A DNA stretch of 64,000 nt, taken from NCBI RefSeq assembly GCF_049943955.1, contig NZ_JBNFTW010000007.1, positions 1 through 64,000 of the forward strand, in the 5' to 3' direction. The notes below the pieces were generated by a model. The model saw only the letters and a program-made list of their open reading frames with translations, ran no database searches and had not been told where the DNA came from. Both the position numbers and the translations under genes were made by a program. Shown here piece after piece: positions 49,442 through 57,311 of this stretch. This DNA is from Desulfosporosinus sp049943955. Lineage in GTDB: Bacteria > Bacillota > Desulfitobacteriia > Desulfitobacteriales > Desulfitobacteriaceae. The stretch's first letter is position 1; the number at the start of each line of letters is the position of its first letter.

Positions 49442-51156
49442 TCTGGTTAATTCGTTTGCTGATTCCTTATTGGCCAAGAATACTGCTAGCCTTATTCTTA
49501 AGTGTGTTTACTGTTACCAGTCATATTGGTTTAATGGCCGCGTCGGCTTATCTTTTGGCGCGAGCTGCTCTGCATCCTCCCATTCTGGATTTGATGGTAA
49601 CCATCGTAGGAGTACGCTTTTTTGGGCTGTCGCGCGCTGTCTTCCGCTACCTGGAACGTTATTTGTCCCATGATGTGACATTTCGTGTTTTAAGCAGAAT
49701 CCGGGTAACATTTTATGAACAAATCGAGCCACTCGCCCCGGCTCGTTTAAGCCACTTCCGCAGTGCTGATCTTCTAAGCCGAATTGTTGGGGATGTAGAG
49801 ACACAGCAGAACTTTTATCTTCGAGTTTTTGCCCCGCCCCTTGTAGCTTTCTTAGTTCTGTTGGGATATGGTATCTTTTTAGCGAGGTTCGATGTTCGTT
49901 TTTCCTATATTCTTGCTGCCGGTTTCTTAATGGCGGGACTATTGCTGCCTTGGCTCATTAAGATACTGGGACAGGGTATCGCAACTCGGATTATCTCTCT
50001 TAAAGCGGAATTAAATACCCAAGTTGCTGACGGTCTCTTGGGAATGACCGAACTATTATCTTATAATCAGGTCAGAAAACACTTGCACAAAATTGAACAG
50101 ACAAATGACAGGATAATCGAGCATGAGCGTAAACTCATGAAGCTTTCAGCACTTTCCTCATCGCTGATTGGACTGATTGCCAATCTTGGCATGTTGTCTG
50201 TTCTCGTCTTGGGAATTCTGCTTGTGGAAGCAGGGAGGTTAAAGGGAGTTGATTTAGGAATGCTGGCTCTTGGAACGTTTAGCAGCTTCGAAGCAATTTC
50301 CCCACTAGCCTTACTCCCTCATTATTGTGAACAAAACCTTGCGGCGGCCGATCGTTTGTTAGAGCTAATAGAGAACAAACAAGAGCTAAATGATAACGGC
50401 AATCTTCTTCCCCAAGGAGATAATTTAGATTTGCGTTTCCAAGATGTGAGCTTTCGTTATGACCCTGCTGAACCTTGGGTTCTGAAAGATTTGGCTTTTG
50501 CCATTCCAAAGGGAAGCAAAACGGCAATCGTCGGACCGAGCGGAGTGGGAAAAACCAGCATCATCAACCTTGTCCTAAGATTTTGGGAACCTGAGAAGGG
50601 CAAGATATTCCTTGCTGAACACTCCTTGCCGGAATACGATTTAGAACGACTGAGGGATTTATTCGCTGTCGTTTCTCAACAGACCTATCTTTTTAATGCA
50701 ACGATTAAAGAGAATCTTCTTTTGGCTAAACCGTCGGCCACGGATCAGGAACTGATTGAGGCTGCTCAACAGGCCCAGCTCCATGAATTCATCCTGTCCT
50801 TACCCCAAGGTTATGATAGTTACGTCGGTGAAGGCGGTTTAAAGCTCTCCGGCGGGCAGAGACAGCGTTTAGCTATTGCCCGTGTCTTATTAAAGAACGC
50901 GCCGATCATAATTCTCGACGAAGCATTTGCAGGCCTTGATTCGATTACTGAAGGCGAGGTACAAAGGGAAGTCTTTCATCTTCTGGAGGGGCGAACAATA
51001 ATTTTGGTAACTCACGACATCTTAGGTTTAGAGAACATGGACGAGATTTTGCTGCTCGGCAACGGAAGAGTAATTGAACAGGGGACGCATACAGAGCTTC
51101 TTCAATTTGGGGGAGTTTATAATGAATTATGGAAACGGGCAAGATTTATTAGTTAA
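49429..51156 (+). CDS. cydC: CydC-type half ABC exporter
   Basis: 575 residues. Membrane domain (1-320) and ATPase domain with Walker A GPSGVGKTS, signature KLSGGQRQR and Walker B PIIILDEAFAGLD. Starts at ATG 49429 inside the end of cydD, so the two are translationally coupled. Forms the heterodimeric thiol exporter with CydD in the membrane. Last gene of the cyd cluster. Confidence 0.93.
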   Translation: MQRIIWLIRLLIPYWPRILLALFLSVFTVTSHIGLMAASAYLLARAALHPPILDLMVTIVGVRFFGLSRAVFRYLERYLSHDVTFRVLSRIRVTFYEQIEPLAPARLSHFRSADLLSRIVGDVETQQNFYLRVFAPPLVAFLVLLGYGIFLARFDVRFSYILAAGFLMAGLLLPWLIKILGQGIATRIISLKAELNTQVADGLLGMTELLSYNQVRKHLHKIEQTNDRIIEHERKLMKLSALSSSLIGLIANLGMLSVLVLGILLVEAGRLKGVDLGMLALGTFSSFEAISPLALLPHYCEQNLAAADRLLELIENKQELNDNGNLLPQGDNLDLRFQDVSFRYDPAEPWVLKDLAFAIPKGSKTAIVGPSGVGKTSIINLVLRFWEPEKGKIFLAEHSLPEYDLERLRDLFAVVSQQTYLFNATIKENLLLAKPSATDQELIEAAQQAQLHEFILSLPQGYDSYVGEGGLKLSGGQRQRLAIARVLLKNAPIIILDEAFAGLDSITEGEVQREVFHLLEGRTIILVTHDILGLENMDEILLLGNGRVIEQGTHTELLQFGGVYNELWKRARFIS

Positions 51157-51184
51157 GGTTAACGTTAAATGACACTATCGAATG

Positions 51185-51219
51185 AAATGAGCTATTTTAC
51201 GATGGCTCATTTACTTTTT
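51185..51219 (+). terminator. Terminator of the cyd cluster
   Basis: AAATGAGC (51185-51192)/GCTCATTT (51205-51212), then ACTTTTTA. Confidence 0.75.
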
Positions 51220-51252
51220 ACGGGTGATTTTAACCCTATTAATGAATTCGCT

Positions 51253-51430
51253 AGTGAACTCGTTCGGCAAAACAAAACATCGTGGCTTCGGCTGCGTAAG
51301 TGCCCTGTGGACACTTACGCCGAAAGCGCCTAGCCCATAACAAATGCTATCGCGCTGAAGGATGGGCTTTACCCCGACTGAAACAAGGTATGGGAACTAC
51401 CCCCACTTGAAGTGGGAGTCTCACGATTAG
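51253..51430 (+). repeat. Palindromic MITE-like repeat, copy E (full length)
   Basis: Begins GTGAACTCGTTC, has a GTAAGTGCCC/GGACACTTAC hairpin within GGCTTCGG...CCGAAAGC pairing, shares the AGCGCCTAGCCCATAACAAA segment with copy C, then a CCCACTTGAAGTGGGAGT hairpin and ends TCTCACGATTAG. TGAATTCGCT occurs directly on both sides (51243-51252 and 51431-51440), as a target-site duplication would. Confidence 0.8.
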
Positions 51431-51457
51431 TGAATTCGCTGAAAAATTATCTCTTAA

Positions 51458-51502
51458 AGATTAAAAGTGCTGCCAATTTTTTAAAAAGAAACTGACAGCA
51501 CT
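51458..51502 (-). terminator. Terminator of rmuC
   Basis: On the minus strand AGTGCTGTCA pairs with TGGCAGCACT (one mismatch) and TTTTAA follows. Confidence 0.75.
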
Positions 51503-51510
51503 GAACCCTA

Positions 51511-52839
51511 TTAGTCTTCAATATTACTTTCATTCTGTTCTAAGAGCAGATTTGTTTCGTTTACTGGCAGCGATTGAACGGTTTTGAGTTTTCGAACAAT
51601 GGTGCGCGATTTTTTCGTTGCCGAATCAATAGTATTACTTGCTTCTTGAAGCTTTTTCTGGGTTTTTTCAAGGATCTCCACAAATTTCCCAAATTCCGTT
51701 TTGACAGCACCTAAGAGGTTCCAAACCTCACTCGATCGTTTTTCAATGGCTAAGGTTCTGAAGCCCATTTGTAGACTGTTAAGAAGTGCAGCGAGAGTCG
51801 TTGGACCGGTAATGATCACCTTATATTCTCGCTGCAGGAATTCACATAAACCCGGGCGCCGCAAAACTTCGGCATATAAGCCTTCAACAGGCAGAAACAA
51901 GATGCCGAAATCCGTTGTGTGGGGCGGATCGATATATTTATCATGAATACTTTTGCCTTCCGACTTAAGGCGATTCTCCAGGGATTTGCCAAACTCTTCA
52001 ACCTGCGGGACATTTACCTTTTCTTGTGCTTCCAGCAATCGTTCATAGTCCTCCAAGGGAAATTTTGCATCAATGGGTAACCAAAGGACACTATCCTGAT
52101 CATCTCGTGACGGTAATTTAAGGGCAAATTCAACGCGGTCATTGCTTCCGAGTTTTGTCGGGACATTGGTTGCATATTGTTCGGGGGTAAGGACTTGTTC
52201 AAGCAAATTCCCCAGTTGAATCTCACCCATAATGCCTCTGGTTTTTACATTTGCTAAGACTTTCTTTAAATCCCCAACACCGGAGGCTAACGTCTGCATT
52301 TCCCCGAGTCCTTTATACACGGCTTCAAGCCGCTCACTGACTAATTTAAAGGATTCTCCCAATCGCTGCTCAAGGGTAGCACTGAGTTTCTCATCGACGG
52401 TGGCGCGCATTTGGTCTAATTTATGAGCGTTATCCTGTTGAATCTGTGTAAGCCGTTCTTCGACAGTATGACGCAGTCGTTCCAATTTTAAATCAGTGGT
52501 TTTAGTTAGGGAGCCTAATTGATCTGAAAAAATATCCAACTGATTGCGCTGGAGGGAAGCAATCTCCGCCATGCGAGTCAAAACTGAATCGTTGAAGGAA
52601 TGAAGGGTTTGGCTTAGTTCTTCCCGCACCTGACGTGAGTTGAGCATTGATTCTTCGCGATTTTTAGAGATTTCACCATGAACTAAGCGTTCGCTGCGTT
52701 CAAGGCCCTTCTCCAATACCTCGAATTTTCCCTGGAAATGGTTCGCTGAATTTTGAGAAGAGCGAAATACTAAGAGAATAAGTAAGAGTAACGAAATACT
52801 TACCAGAACTATTAAGGTCATAAGTAAAGGATCTCCCAT
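51511..52839 (-). CDS. rmuC: DNA recombination protein RmuC
   Basis: 442 residues. One N-terminal membrane helix (about 5-25), a long coiled coil (30-200), then the RmuC nuclease-like domain: VKTRGIMGEIQLGNLLEQVL, LPIDAKFPLEDYERLL and TTDFGILFLPVEGLYAEVL. RmuC limits recombination between inverted repeats or rearrangements. ATG 52839 follows TTAGGAGG by 7-8 nt; the frame stays open 31 codons further upstream without a site. Confidence 0.94.
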   Translation of the reverse strand: MGDPLLMTLIVLVSISLLLLILLVFRSSQNSANHFQGKFEVLEKGLERSERLVHGEISKNREESMLNSRQVREELSQTLHSFNDSVLTRMAEIASLQRNQLDIFSDQLGSLTKTTDLKLERLRHTVEERLTQIQQDNAHKLDQMRATVDEKLSATLEQRLGESFKLVSERLEAVYKGLGEMQTLASGVGDLKKVLANVKTRGIMGEIQLGNLLEQVLTPEQYATNVPTKLGSNDRVEFALKLPSRDDQDSVLWLPIDAKFPLEDYERLLEAQEKVNVPQVEEFGKSLENRLKSEGKSIHDKYIDPPHTTDFGILFLPVEGLYAEVLRRPGLCEFLQREYKVIITGPTTLAALLNSLQMGFRTLAIEKRSSEVWNLLGAVKTEFGKFVEILEKTQKKLQEASNTIDSATKKSRTIVRKLKTVQSLPVNETNLLLEQNESNIED

Positions 52840-52950
52840 TGAAATGCCTCCTAAGTTTAAATCTGTAATTACAATAACAATAACACACTTGTAAGACATT
52901 TCGCGGTTATTCTCGTATTTTAATAATTTCATTTATCCCCCCCTGGACTG

Positions 52951-53043
52951 CCAAGTGTCTCTGAAGCCATGGATGGCGAGAAGAGACCGCCGGTCATGGA
53001 CGACCAAGTGTCTCTGAAGCCATGGATGGCGAGAAGAGACCGC
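52951..53043. repeat. Two tandem copies of a 40-bp palindromic unit
   Basis: An identical 40-bp stretch beginning CCAAGTGTCTCTGAAGCCAT lies at 52951-52990 and 53004-53043 (period 53). Within each, GTCTCT pairs with AGAGAC and GCCAT with ATGGC, giving a hairpin. Confidence 0.9.
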
Positions 53044-53091
53044 TTCCTAAAAATAAATCGTAAATCATGGTTTGCCCCTGAGTTCACAGAG

Positions 53092-53120
53092 TTGACTTTC
53101 GATTTCGAGCGTGTTAGATT
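53092..53120 (+). promoter_or_regulatory. Promoter of the TPP riboswitch transcript
   Basis: TTGACT (53092-53097), 17 bp, TAGATT (53115-53120) with TGT just before the -10. Confidence 0.6.
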
Positions 53121-53137
53121 TTAGAAAAACATAAGCA

Positions 53138-53233
53138 CAGAGCGGGGGAGCTGGAAAGGCCGGCTGAGATTTAGACCCTGGAAAGTCTAAGACCCTATAA
53201 ACCTGATCTGGATAATGCCAGCGTAGGTAAGCA
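53138..53233 (+). promoter_or_regulatory. TPP (THI-box) riboswitch
   Basis: The conserved blocks are in order: GGGGAGC, GGCTGAGA, a variable stem TTAGAC/GTCTAA, GACCC, ACCTGAT, GGATAATGCCAGCGTAGG. Binding of thiamin pyrophosphate should favour the terminator at 53258 and shut off thiD. Confidence 0.95.
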
Positions 53234-53257
53234 GTTACTCTTTTTGGTTAAATAATT

Positions 53258-53295
53258 AAGAGCTTAACTCCTATTCTGGAGATAGGCTCTTTTTA
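53258..53295 (+). terminator. Riboswitch expression-platform terminator
   Basis: AAGAGC pairs with GCTCTT (outer) and CTCC with GGAG (inner), followed by TTTTT. Confidence 0.8.
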
Positions 53296-53304
53296 TTTGA
53301 AAGA

Positions 53305-53417
53305 GTGAACTCGTTCAGCTAAAGCTGAACATCGGGGCTTCGGTGGGGGACTCTACCCCCACCGAAGCGGAGAACGGGGGCCACTCCCACTTGTAGAAGT
53401 GGGAGTCTCACGATTAG
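53305..53417 (+). repeat. Palindromic MITE-like repeat, copy F (full length)
   Basis: GTGAACTCGTTCAGCTAAAG start with a perfect GTTCAGCT/AGCTGAAC hairpin, a GCTTCGGTGGGGG/CCCCCACCGAAGC stem, an ACTCCCACTT/AAGTGGGAGT hairpin and the end TCTCACGATTAG. It sits between the riboswitch terminator and thiD. Confidence 0.88.
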
Positions 53418-53441
53418 ATGAAAAATCATGGGGGGAGAACA

Positions 53442-54245
53442 ATGAAAAAAGCACTTACAATTGCCGGCTCAGACAGTAGTGGAGGAGCAGGAATTCAAGC
53501 CGATCTAAAAACCTTTTCCGCACATGGCATTTTCGGCATGAGCGTCATTACCGCCGTCACGGCTCAAAACACACAAGGAGTTTTTGCCGTTCAGGATATT
53601 TCCAGAGAGGTGATAGCAGCTCAAATTAAGGCGATTTTTGAAGATATTGAAGTCGATGGTCTCAAAATTGGCATGGTTTCTCAAATTTCCACTATTGAGG
53701 TCATTGCTGAATCTCTAAAAAACTATTCTCCACAGAACATTGTGCTAGACCCGGTCATGGTATCAAAAAGCGGCTACCATTTGTTAAATCCTGAAGCCGA
53801 GGTGACACTCATTCGTAAGCTTTTGCCCTTAGCTACCATCGTAACACCTAATATTCCGGAAGCAGAAGTGATGACGAAAATGTCAATTCGAAATCTTCCC
53901 GAGATGGAAGAGGCTGCAACAATAATTTGCCAAATGGGAGCTAAGAATGTTCTTCTTAAAGGCGGACATCTGGAGGATGATTCAACAGATATTCTCTATA
54001 ATGGTCAAGACTTTAAGTATTATGCTTCAAAACGAATAGCGACGAAGAATACTCATGGAACCGGCTGTACTCTGTCTTCAGCTATAACTTCTAACCTTGC
54101 CTTAGGCTATTCCCTTGATGAAGCAGTTTCCCAGGCTAAAGAATACATTACTGCTGCGATTGAACACTCTTTAGACATAGGCAAAGGTGTTGGGCCGACT
54201 CATCACTTTTATGAGCTGTATAAGAAAGCCGGAATGACGAACTGA
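53442..54245 (+). CDS. thiD: Hydroxymethylpyrimidine/phosphomethylpyrimidine kinase
   Basis: 267 residues, ribokinase-fold. KALTIAGSDSSGGAGIQADL at the start, VLDPVMVSKSGYHLL, TPNIPEAEVMT, LLKGGHL and the catalytic loop NTHGTGCTLSSAIT. Phosphorylates HMP and HMP-P for thiamin synthesis. GGGGGGAGA before ATG 53442 decides the start over the in-frame ATG at 53418, which lies at the edge of repeat F. Controlled by the TPP riboswitch. Confidence 0.95.
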   Translation: MKKALTIAGSDSSGGAGIQADLKTFSAHGIFGMSVITAVTAQNTQGVFAVQDISREVIAAQIKAIFEDIEVDGLKIGMVSQISTIEVIAESLKNYSPQNIVLDPVMVSKSGYHLLNPEAEVTLIRKLLPLATIVTPNIPEAEVMTKMSIRNLPEMEEAATIICQMGAKNVLLKGGHLEDDSTDILYNGQDFKYYASKRIATKNTHGTGCTLSSAITSNLALGYSLDEAVSQAKEYITAAIEHSLDIGKGVGPTHHFYELYKKAGMTN

Positions 54246-54261
54246 GATTAAGAATTTGTTC

Positions 54262-54418
54262 AAGATTTCTATAAGTGGGGGTGGGTCCTTCGTTATCTTC
54301 AGGTGGGGTAGAGTCCTTCTTCGCTATTCCTTTTGGGAAAGTCAGCTCGGCAATAATGCCCACTGGACATTATTGTATCTGAAGCCCTGATGTTCAGCTT
54401 TTGCGTAAGCGAGTTCAC
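54262..54418 (-). repeat. Palindromic MITE-like repeat, copy G
   Basis: On the minus strand it starts GTGAACTCGCTTACGCAAAA then AGCTGAACATCAGGGCTTC, with an AATAATGTCC/GGGCATTATT hairpin and a degenerate CCCCACTTATAG end. It faces copy F across thiD. Confidence 0.7.
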
Positions 54419-54568
54419 TTTCTTGGATTAGTTTTACGATTTTTGGCAACCTAAAGTCTGGAAGGACCCTCTGGATTAAACTTGTACAGTTTTAGAGGGT
54501 GCGCTATACTAGAATTCAATATTTTAAATTTATATAATACAGATTTAAGACTTAGAGGAGGAGTTTAA

Positions 54569-55306
54569 ATGCTGCAAGGAAAAATAGCTTTAATTACTGG
54601 CGGAGGTACGGGAATCGGGAGAGCAATCGCCTTGATTCTTGCTAAAGCCGGGGTCCAGATTGCCGTTAATTATTCCCGTTCGGAAGATGACGCCTTAAAG
54701 ACAAAGGCTGAGATCGAAAGTTTGGGTGTTCGTTGTCTAACATACCGGGCCGATATATCGAAAGATGAAGACGTCAGATTAATGATCAGGAAGGTTGTTA
54801 ACGACTTTGGGAAATTAGACATACTTGTTAATAATGCCGGTATGACTCACTTTGTAGATCATACTGATTTAGAAGGTTTAAAGGAAGAATACTGGGATGA
54901 CATAATGGGGGTAAATGTTAAAGGAACGTTCTTTTGCTCCCGTGCTGCCGCCCCAGAACTTAAGAAAACTCGGGGATGTATCGTCAATATGGCATCCATT
55001 GCCGGCCTGACGGGATTAGGCAGCTCTATTGCTTATTCAGCCTCAAAGGCTGCCGTTGTCAGCATTAATAAATCTTTAGCTCGCGTTTTAGCTCCTGAGG
55101 TTAGGGTCAATGCTGTAGCCCCGGGAATCGTACAAACTCGTTGGGTAGCAGGTAAGGATGAACATATCGCCCATCTTGCAGCCGGTACTCCCCTTGGACG
55201 CGTGGCCACCCCGGATGATATCGCCGAAGTTGTTTACGCACTTATTGCACATGCCGGCTTTGTAACCGGGCAAACGATTGTTGTTGACGGCGGGAATTTC
55301 ATCTAA
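54569..55306 (+). CDS. Short-chain dehydrogenase/reductase, FabG-like
   Basis: 245 residues. NAD(P) motif TGGGTGIGRA, NNAG motif, catalytic Ser in NMASIAGL, YSASK (Tyr/Lys) and the PGIVQTR region. Typical classical SDR of the 3-oxoacyl-ACP reductase type; substrate unknown. ATG 54569 follows AGAGGAGG. No operon partner other than the small ORF at 55361. Confidence 0.92.
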   Translation: MLQGKIALITGGGTGIGRAIALILAKAGVQIAVNYSRSEDDALKTKAEIESLGVRCLTYRADISKDEDVRLMIRKVVNDFGKLDILVNNAGMTHFVDHTDLEGLKEEYWDDIMGVNVKGTFFCSRAAAPELKKTRGCIVNMASIAGLTGLGSSIAYSASKAAVVSINKSLARVLAPEVRVNAVAPGIVQTRWVAGKDEHIAHLAAGTPLGRVATPDDIAEVVYALIAHAGFVTGQTIVVDGGNFI

Positions 55307-55360
55307 ATCCTAAAGAGGTAAATCCTAAAGTATGCATTGGTATGAAGGAGAGAAACTATA

Positions 55361-55480
55361 ATGTTGCGGAAGTTGATAATCTTTGTTGTGATGCTATGTC
55401 TGATTTGTTTTCCAGTAACGTTATTCTCTCCTCAGACCGCTGACGCCACCACAATAACTCCAACCGATTATGTCTCTTGA
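55361..55480 (+). CDS. 39-residue secreted peptide candidate
   Basis: ATG 55361 is 10 nt after GAAGGAGAG. It reads MLRKLIIFVVMLCLICFPVT, then LFSPQTADA and TTITPTDYVS. This is a classic signal peptide (basic start, hydrophobic core, A-x-A-like cleavage after TADA), which would leave a mature peptide of about ten residues. It may be a small secreted peptide or the stump of a truncated exported protein. Confidence 0.5.
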   Translation: MLRKLIIFVVMLCLICFPVTLFSPQTADATTITPTDYVS

Positions 55481-55497
55481 TTGGGATAAAAAGGTAC

Positions 55498-55525
55498 TTG
55501 ACAAAAAACAGAATAGGATTATAAT
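55498..55525 (+). promoter_or_regulatory. Strong SigA promoter of a predicted non-coding RNA
   Basis: TTGACA (55498-55503), 16 bp, TATAAT (55520-55525), both perfect hexamers, the best promoter in the window. Confidence 0.85.
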
Positions 55526-55531
55526 TAAATC

Positions 55532-55997
55532 ATAAACAATAAATAAAAGATTCAGTTAAGTTCTTGTTAGGGCATTGCTAGGTGAAGTTTCGATTCTTCG
55601 GAGGTTTTCAGCATTGCGGTTTTAATGGGTGCTGAATTCGTTGAATTGATAACTACCTAGTAAGAAGGTAGTTCTTTTACGTTAAGAAAGCTTTCCCGCA
55701 AAGTTCCTCCCCGTAACTCTGTTGTCGTTAGTCCCATAAAATTTCTTTGGTAATCAGTAAGTCATTGATTCTGCTAGGAAATTAGGTCGAGATTTCAGAG
55801 GATTGTTCCCGAAACACATTTTATCAGAAGTAGTGGAGGATTTGTCGAGATTAGTTTGCTAACCTAACATGATTTGGTTCATATTTTCTTAGTGAGTATG
55901 TTGAAAATTAATCCAGAGCCGTTTATCCATTAATTCTGGGGGGAACTTTGCGGGATCCATTGGTTAAAAGAAAGGTCACTAATTGGTGGCCTTTTTT
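55532..55997 (+). ncRNA. Predicted structured RNA of about 465 nt, identity unknown
   Basis: Starts after the consensus promoter and ends at a terminator (AAGGTCAC 55972-55979/GTGGCCTT 55986-55993, then T). No coding frame is convincing. Structure: hairpins TTCAGCA/TGCTGAA (55607-55636) and AACTACCT/AGGTAGTT (55651-55673), then a long-range stem TCCCGCAAAGTTCC (55694-55707) with GGAACTTTGCGGGA (55942-55955), extended by CCCC/GGGG, closing about 225 nt. It lacks the hallmark sequences I know for RNase P RNA, tmRNA, SRP RNA and 6S RNA. Confidence 0.6.
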
Positions 55998-56449
55998 GTT
56001 TGCACTCCTCGCAGCTGTGCAACACAGAGGGTTAAAATCCTTTCACTGCCGTTACCTGTTCGGTGCTGAAGCCAATATTAATCTGTCCGGAATTTATGGA
56101 CTGACAAATCTTCATCCTTACCTAAAACTTACCACGAAGCAACGCAATACAAACCTCTGGGGATATTGTATAATAAGGCATAAGGACATTGGTCCTTAAG
56201 TCTTTTTCATGTATATCCTCTTTGTCCCTCCGGGACAGCATAATCGGAGGGAACCTTTTTCTTCTTTTCTAGTGCGGTTGGGAACGTACTGCTTATAGTT
56301 TCTTAGAGGATAAATGAAGAAAATTTATGGATTAGTTTTAGGAATAAGCCCGCCTTTTGGTGGGCTTATTCCATTAAAGTGGACAGATCGTCATAGAATC
56401 GGGTAAAATAAGATTGATTAGAATTGTTTAATTTAGGAAGGTGACGTTT
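55998..56449. other. Spacer with several hairpins between the ncRNA and deoD
   Basis: Holds CTGTG/CACAG near 56016, a TATAAT (56169-56174) followed at once by TAAGGAC/GTCCTTA (56181-56198) and T5, a strong terminator TCCCTCCG/CGGAGGGA (56225-56252) with T5, and a perfect 11-bp inverted repeat GGAATAAGCCC/GGGCTTATTCC (56341-56372) without a T run. An open frame over 55948-56199 begins inside the ncRNA stem and is not supported. Confidence 0.45.
56225..56260 (+). terminator. Terminator upstream of deoD
   Basis: Perfect 8-bp GC-rich stem TCCCTCCG/CGGAGGGA followed by ACCTTTTT. Could end a longer form of the upstream RNA. Confidence 0.8.
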
Positions 56450-57163
56450 ATGAGTATACATATTGGCGCTAAAGAGGGCGAGATTGCAAGGACCGTTCTT
56501 TTACCCGGCGATCCTTTGAGAGCAAAGTTCATAGCAGAGACCTTTCTTCAAGATGTTGTTTGTTATAATCAAGTAAGAGGCATGTTCGGATTTACAGGTA
56601 CTTATCAAGGAAAACGGGTTTCTGTTCAAGGAACTGGAATGGGAATGCCCTCAATCTCAATCTATGTTAATGAACTTATTACCGAGTTTAAAGTCAAGAA
56701 TTTAATTCGCATTGGTACATGCGGTGCTATGCAGGAGGATATTCATCTTAAAGATGTCATTCTGGCAATGAGTACCTCAACTGATTCCAACATGAACAAA
56801 CTTAGATTCAACAATATGGATTATGCTCCAACGGCTAATTTTTCCTTGCTCATGAAGGCCTATAATAATGCTCTAAAATTAGGAGTCCCTGTTCGAGTCG
56901 GCAACATATTAAGCACGGATACCTTTTATGGAGATGAACCTGATGATTGGAAGCACTGGGCTAAGTTTGGAGTTTTGGCAGTGGAAATGGAGGCAGCAGC
57001 CCTCTATACTTTAGCTGCAAAATTTAACGTCAGGGCCCTTGGAATAATGACTGTCAGCGATAGTTTTATAACGCATGAAATTACAACCTCCGAAGAGCGT
57101 CAAAAGACCTTCCGAAATATGATTGAAATAGCTTTAGAAACAGCATTAGAGTTAGAAGATTAA
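56450..57163 (+). CDS. deoD: Purine nucleoside phosphorylase, DeoD type
   Basis: 237 residues. GAKEGEIARTVLLPGDPLRA at the start, GTGMGMPSISIYVNEL, RIGTCGAMQ, and VEMEAAALYTLAA with DSFITHE near the end. Phosphorolyses purine (deoxy)nucleosides to base and (deoxy)ribose-1-phosphate; hexameric, cytoplasmic. ATG 56450 is preferred to GTG 56441, which overlaps the AGGAAGGTG site. Confidence 0.96.
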   Translation: MSIHIGAKEGEIARTVLLPGDPLRAKFIAETFLQDVVCYNQVRGMFGFTGTYQGKRVSVQGTGMGMPSISIYVNELITEFKVKNLIRIGTCGAMQEDIHLKDVILAMSTSTDSNMNKLRFNNMDYAPTANFSLLMKAYNNALKLGVPVRVGNILSTDTFYGDEPDDWKHWAKFGVLAVEMEAAALYTLAAKFNVRALGIMTVSDSFITHEITTSEERQKTFRNMIEIALETALELED

Positions 57164-57311
57164 TTATTTAATAGAATTTATGTTAGATTTTATGTATAGA
57201 GTCTATATAGGACCTGACTTTACAATCTTAAGGTCCTCAAAAAAACTTAGAGATGTAAAATAGTCTCAGAAGAACTTATGCAGCGTTTCAAAATAGGGGG
57301 TGGCAAAGCAC

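Noticed and set aside
53305..53417. CRISPR-like or ribosomal RNA fragment reading of the palindromic repeats
   Set aside because: Copies are dispersed, variable in length and built of nested hairpins with common termini, which fits a MITE family.
55948..56199. Open frame of 83 codons after the predicted RNA
   Set aside because: It starts inside the long-range stem and runs through the terminator; no ribosome site precedes it and composition is not protein-like.
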